Translations under genes and position numbers: made by a program | Part shown: one piece after another, positions 3,724 to 5,764 of the stretch | How positions within the stretch are numbered: the stretch's first letter is position 1 | Layout of the letters: the number at the start of each line of letters is the position of its first letter | NCBI GenBank assembly: GCA_017648425.1 | Contig: JAGCJD010000080.1 | Coordinates: forward strand, 1-5,764 | Direction: 5' to 3' | Length of the DNA: 5,764 bases | Source of the DNA: Clostridia bacterium | GTDB lineage: Bacteria; Bacillota; Clostridia; Oscillospirales; CAG-272 | The notes under the pieces: generated by a model | Seen by the model: the letters and a program-made list of their open reading frames with translations, nothing else | Database searches by the model: none | Told to the model about the DNA's origin: nothing

Positions 3724-5004
3724 ATGTTGGATATCAGGTATATCAAGGAAAACCCCGAGGAGGTCCTTGCAAGACTTGCCAAAAAGGGAAAGGACGCAAA
3801 GCAGGAGATCGAGCAGATACTCGCTCTTGATGCGGAGAGAAGAACGCTTATTGCCGAGACAGAGTCTATAAAGGCAGAGCAGAACAAAATGAACAAGCTT
3901 ATTCCTCAGTACAAAAAAGAAGGTAAGGATGTTTCCGCTATCTTTGCTGAGATGAAGGAGCTTTCTGCAAAGACTAAGTCTATTGATGAAAGGCTTAAAG
4001 AGGTTGAGGTACAGTTTACTTCTGTAATGCTCGGATTGCCCAACCTTCCCGACAACGACCTTTTGGCGGGCGGAAAAGAGAACAACGAGCCCTTGCGTTA
4101 CTTCGGAGAGCCCAAAAAGTTTGATTTTGAGCCCAAAAATCATGTTGATCTTTGTACCGATCTTGGTCTTATAGATTATAAGAGAGGAACAAAGCTTTCA
4201 GGCGCGGGCTTCTGGATTTACAGAGGAATGGGCGCAAGACTTGAATGGGCGCTTCTCAACTACTTTATTGATACTCACATTTCAAACGGCTACGAGCTTA
4301 TGCTAGTTCCTCACATGCTTGGTTATGAGTGTGGACTTACCGCGGGACAGTTCCCCAAGTTCGCCGAGGACGTTTATTGGCTTGAAACAGCAGAGGATGA
4401 GCGCAGACGCTTTATGCTTCCTACCGCAGAGACTGCTTTGGTATCCCTCCACAGAGATGAGATACTTACCGAGGCTGATCTTCCTCGCAAATATATAAGC
4501 TACACGCCTTGCTTCCGTAGAGAGGCGGGAAGCTACCGCGCAGATGAGCGTGGAATGGTAAGAGGTCATCAATTCAACAAGGTAGAAATGGTACAGTACA
4601 CTCTTCCCGAAAAGAGTGACGAGGCTTTTGAGGAGCTCGTTGCTAATGCTGAAAATCTCGTTAAAGGTCTTGGCTTCCATTTCAGAACAGTAAAGCTTGC
4701 GGCTGAGGACTGCTCTGCATCTATGGCGAGAACCTATGATATTGAGATAAACATTCCCTCAATGGACGGATACAAGGAGGTTTCCTCTGTTTCCAATGCT
4801 CGTGATTACCAGGCAAGACGCGGTATGATGAGAGTAAGACGCGAGGGAGGAAAGACAGAGTTCGTTCACACGCTTAACGGCTCAGGTCTTGCTACATCTC
4901 GTGTGCTTCCCGCGCTTGTTGAGCAAAATCAGCTTGCTGACGGCTCGGTGGTCGTGCCCGAGGTGCTCAGAAAGTATATCGGTGTTGACATAATAAAGAA
5001 GTAA
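3724..5004 (+). CDS. serS: Seryl-tRNA synthetase (class II)
   Basis: This 426-residue protein is full length for bacterial SerRS, which activates serine with ATP and charges tRNA-Ser (and tRNA-Sec) in the cytoplasm. Residues 1-105 form the N-terminal tRNA-binding arm, beginning MLDIRYIKENPE with a heptad-like charged coiled coil at about 28-98. The catalytic core follows. GARLEWALLNYFI (170-182) lies in the motif 1 region. LPTAETAL (232-239) carries the serine-recognition TAE. CFRREAGSYRADERGMVRGHQF (263-284) is motif 2, with its FRRE arginine. NGSGLATSRVLPALVE (385-400) is motif 3, with the conserved arginine and the serine-binding S387. One stretch is atypical: AAEDCSASMARTYDIE (326-341) where many SerRSs have CTGDMGFASAKTYDLE, and SSVSN (354-358) for SSCSN. 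ATG 3724 follows AGAGGT (3711-3716) with 7 bp between. A GC-rich hairpin follows the stop. Confidence 0.97.
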   Translation: MLDIRYIKENPEEVLARLAKKGKDAKQEIEQILALDAERRTLIAETESIKAEQNKMNKLIPQYKKEGKDVSAIFAEMKELSAKTKSIDERLKEVEVQFTSVMLGLPNLPDNDLLAGGKENNEPLRYFGEPKKFDFEPKNHVDLCTDLGLIDYKRGTKLSGAGFWIYRGMGARLEWALLNYFIDTHISNGYELMLVPHMLGYECGLTAGQFPKFAEDVYWLETAEDERRRFMLPTAETALVSLHRDEILTEADLPRKYISYTPCFRREAGSYRADERGMVRGHQFNKVEMVQYTLPEKSDEAFEELVANAENLVKGLGFHFRTVKLAAEDCSASMARTYDIEINIPSMDGYKEVSSVSNARDYQARRGMMRVRREGGKTEFVHTLNGSGLATSRVLPALVEQNQLADGSVVVPEVLRKYIGVDIIKK

Positions 5005-5015
5005 TTTTTCATCGT

Positions 5016-5043
5016 GGGGACGGCATTTTCCGTCCCCTGTTGT
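5016..5043 (+). terminator. GC-rich hairpin after serS, probable terminator
   Basis: GGGGACGG (5016-5023) pairs exactly with CCGTCCCC (5030-5037) around a 6-base loop CATTTT, starting 12 bp after the serS stop. The trailing TGTTGT is only moderately T-rich, so termination may be partial and allow read-through into the next gene. A TTTTT run lies just before the stem (5004-5009), not after it. Confidence 0.7.
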
Positions 5044-5053
5044 AACAAAAGAG

Positions 5054-5060
5054 AAAGGAG
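5054..5060 (+). promoter_or_regulatory. Ribosome binding site fixing the start of the downstream membrane-protein gene
   Basis: AAAGGAG is followed by a 7-bp spacer and ATG 5068. An earlier in-frame start at 5014 would fall across the terminator hairpin and lacks a ribosome binding site, so 5068 is preferred. Confidence 0.85.
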
Positions 5061-5067
5061 AAGGAAT

Positions 5068-5754
5068 ATGCTTGGAATGCTTGCTACCACGGCATCTGAG
5101 GATCAACCGCTTGCAGAGGAGCTGTGGCGGTACTTTTACGACACTTATTTAAATCCTTCCGAGTATTATGGGAATTTGAATTTGACCTCAGCTGATCTTT
5201 GGACTATAAGAATACTTATTTTCGGGCTTTGTGTCGGTCTTTCTCTGGCGGCATTTGCCGCGGCGTTTAACAAAAGAGTTCTTGGCGATATTGTAAGAAA
5301 GATAATTGCAAAGCAAGCCTTTTCTCCCGAAACGGCTGTAACGCTTGAAGAGCTTGGAATCGAGGGTAAGCCGATAGCGCATTTTGCTATTAAAAGGAGC
5401 ACCAGCCTCAGGCGAGTTGTCAAATGCTGTGAGGAGGAGATGTTTGAGGCGGACCAGGACAAAAGAGAGCGGGAACACAAGGAAAACCGAAAGAAGGACA
5501 AGTCTTTGCCCGCATTTAAACGCTTGAAATACAAAATAAATCCGTATTCCGACACGCTGTATATTCCTGAAAAGGACAGATATATGGCTGATGTTAAATT
5601 TGAAAAAAAGGGAACTACTTGGGTCGGCGCGTGTGTCTTTTCGGTCGTTATGGCGGTCGTGTTCGTTGGACTTATGGTCGCGCTTCCTCAGATATTATCG
5701 CTTTTGAATGAGTTTGCGGGCGCTTTTGGCGATTCCCCTGACAATATTTTATAG
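5068..5754 (+). CDS. Unrecognised two-span membrane protein with a charged central domain
   Basis: I do not recognise the family of this 228-residue protein. Residues 1-43 are polar and mildly acidic with several aromatic residues (WRYFYDTYLNPSEYY, 20-34). A first membrane segment lies at about 45-67 (IRILIFGLCVGLSLAAFAAAF). A central region (68-184) is strongly charged, with the basic stretch NKRVLGDIVRKIIAKQ right after the membrane, CC at 120-121, and a run of acidic and basic residues at 122-147 that is probably helical. A second membrane segment spans about 185-207 (WVGACVFSVVMAVVFVGLMVALP), followed by a short acidic tail. By the positive-inside rule the central domain should be cytoplasmic and both ends outside. 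It has no signal-peptide cleavage site or catalytic motif that I can see. It follows serS by 63 bp, across a hairpin. The bases after its stop (AGGACGGGTGAG) may lead into another gene. Confidence 0.85.
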   Translation: MLGMLATTASEDQPLAEELWRYFYDTYLNPSEYYGNLNLTSADLWTIRILIFGLCVGLSLAAFAAAFNKRVLGDIVRKIIAKQAFSPETAVTLEELGIEGKPIAHFAIKRSTSLRRVVKCCEEEMFEADQDKREREHKENRKKDKSLPAFKRLKYKINPYSDTLYIPEKDRYMADVKFEKKGTTWVGACVFSVVMAVVFVGLMVALPQILSLLNEFAGAFGDSPDNIL

Positions 5755-5764
5755 GACGGGTGAG

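Noticed and set aside
3486..3830. 114-codon + strand open frame across the serS start
   Set aside because: It overlaps serS out of frame, has no Shine-Dalgarno sequence and no recognisable domain. serS has clear start signals.
3718..4143. 141-codon minus-strand open frame opposite serS, and similar minus-strand frames opposite parB, serS and the last gene
   Set aside because: These are opposite strongly conserved genes, have no ribosome binding sites and show no family motifs. They follow from codon bias of the + strand genes.

Overview
This window looks like a replication-origin-proximal segment of a low-to-moderate GC Firmicute, most likely a gut-type Clostridia member (Oscillospiraceae/Ruminococcaceae-like). 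The basis is the order mnmG–rsmG–parA–parB, the two exact Firmicute-type parS sites, strong AGGAGG-like ribosome binding sites and standard bacterial stop usage. The lineage call is an inference from gene order and protein flavour; no search was run. There is no noc gene between rsmG and parA. All convincing genes lie on the + strand.

Layout. Bases 2-202 are the C-terminal end of mnmG (tRNA U34 modification). A one-mismatch parS-like site (204-219) sits just before the ribosome binding site of rsmG (16S rRNA G527 methyltransferase, 234-968). The 230-bp gap before parA holds two exact 16-bp parS sites. Each is the centre of a longer perfect palindrome (34 bp at 979-1012, 26 bp at 1064-1089). 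The first palindrome is followed by a T-rich tract, so the parS also looks like the rsmG terminator. A good extended -10 promoter (1131-1159) then drives parA (1199-1960).

parA is followed by an unusual 75-codon gene (1977-2204) with its own ribosome binding site, then by full-length parB (2218-3111). The small gene begins with the ParB N-terminal motif (MAKK..GLGRGLDELL), which in ParB proteins is the ParA-ATPase-activating peptide, but it has none of the CTP- or DNA-binding domains. ParB itself starts with a diverged version (GLGRDFYSIF). A ParA/ParB system with a separate ParA-activator-like mini-protein is the most interesting feature here.

A 612-bp gap (3112-3723) separates parB from serS. 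It contains three tandem 69-bp repeats (3197-3404), a possible 42-codon ORF with a signal-peptide-like start (3556-3684), and otherwise nothing recognisable. serS (3724-5004) encodes a full-length seryl-tRNA synthetase and ends at a GC-rich hairpin. The last gene (5068-5754) encodes an unrecognised protein with two predicted membrane segments around a charged central domain.

Together the window links tRNA/rRNA modification, chromosome partitioning (ParA ATPase, ParB CTPase clamp, parS) and serine tRNA charging. All functional assignments come from motifs read by eye.
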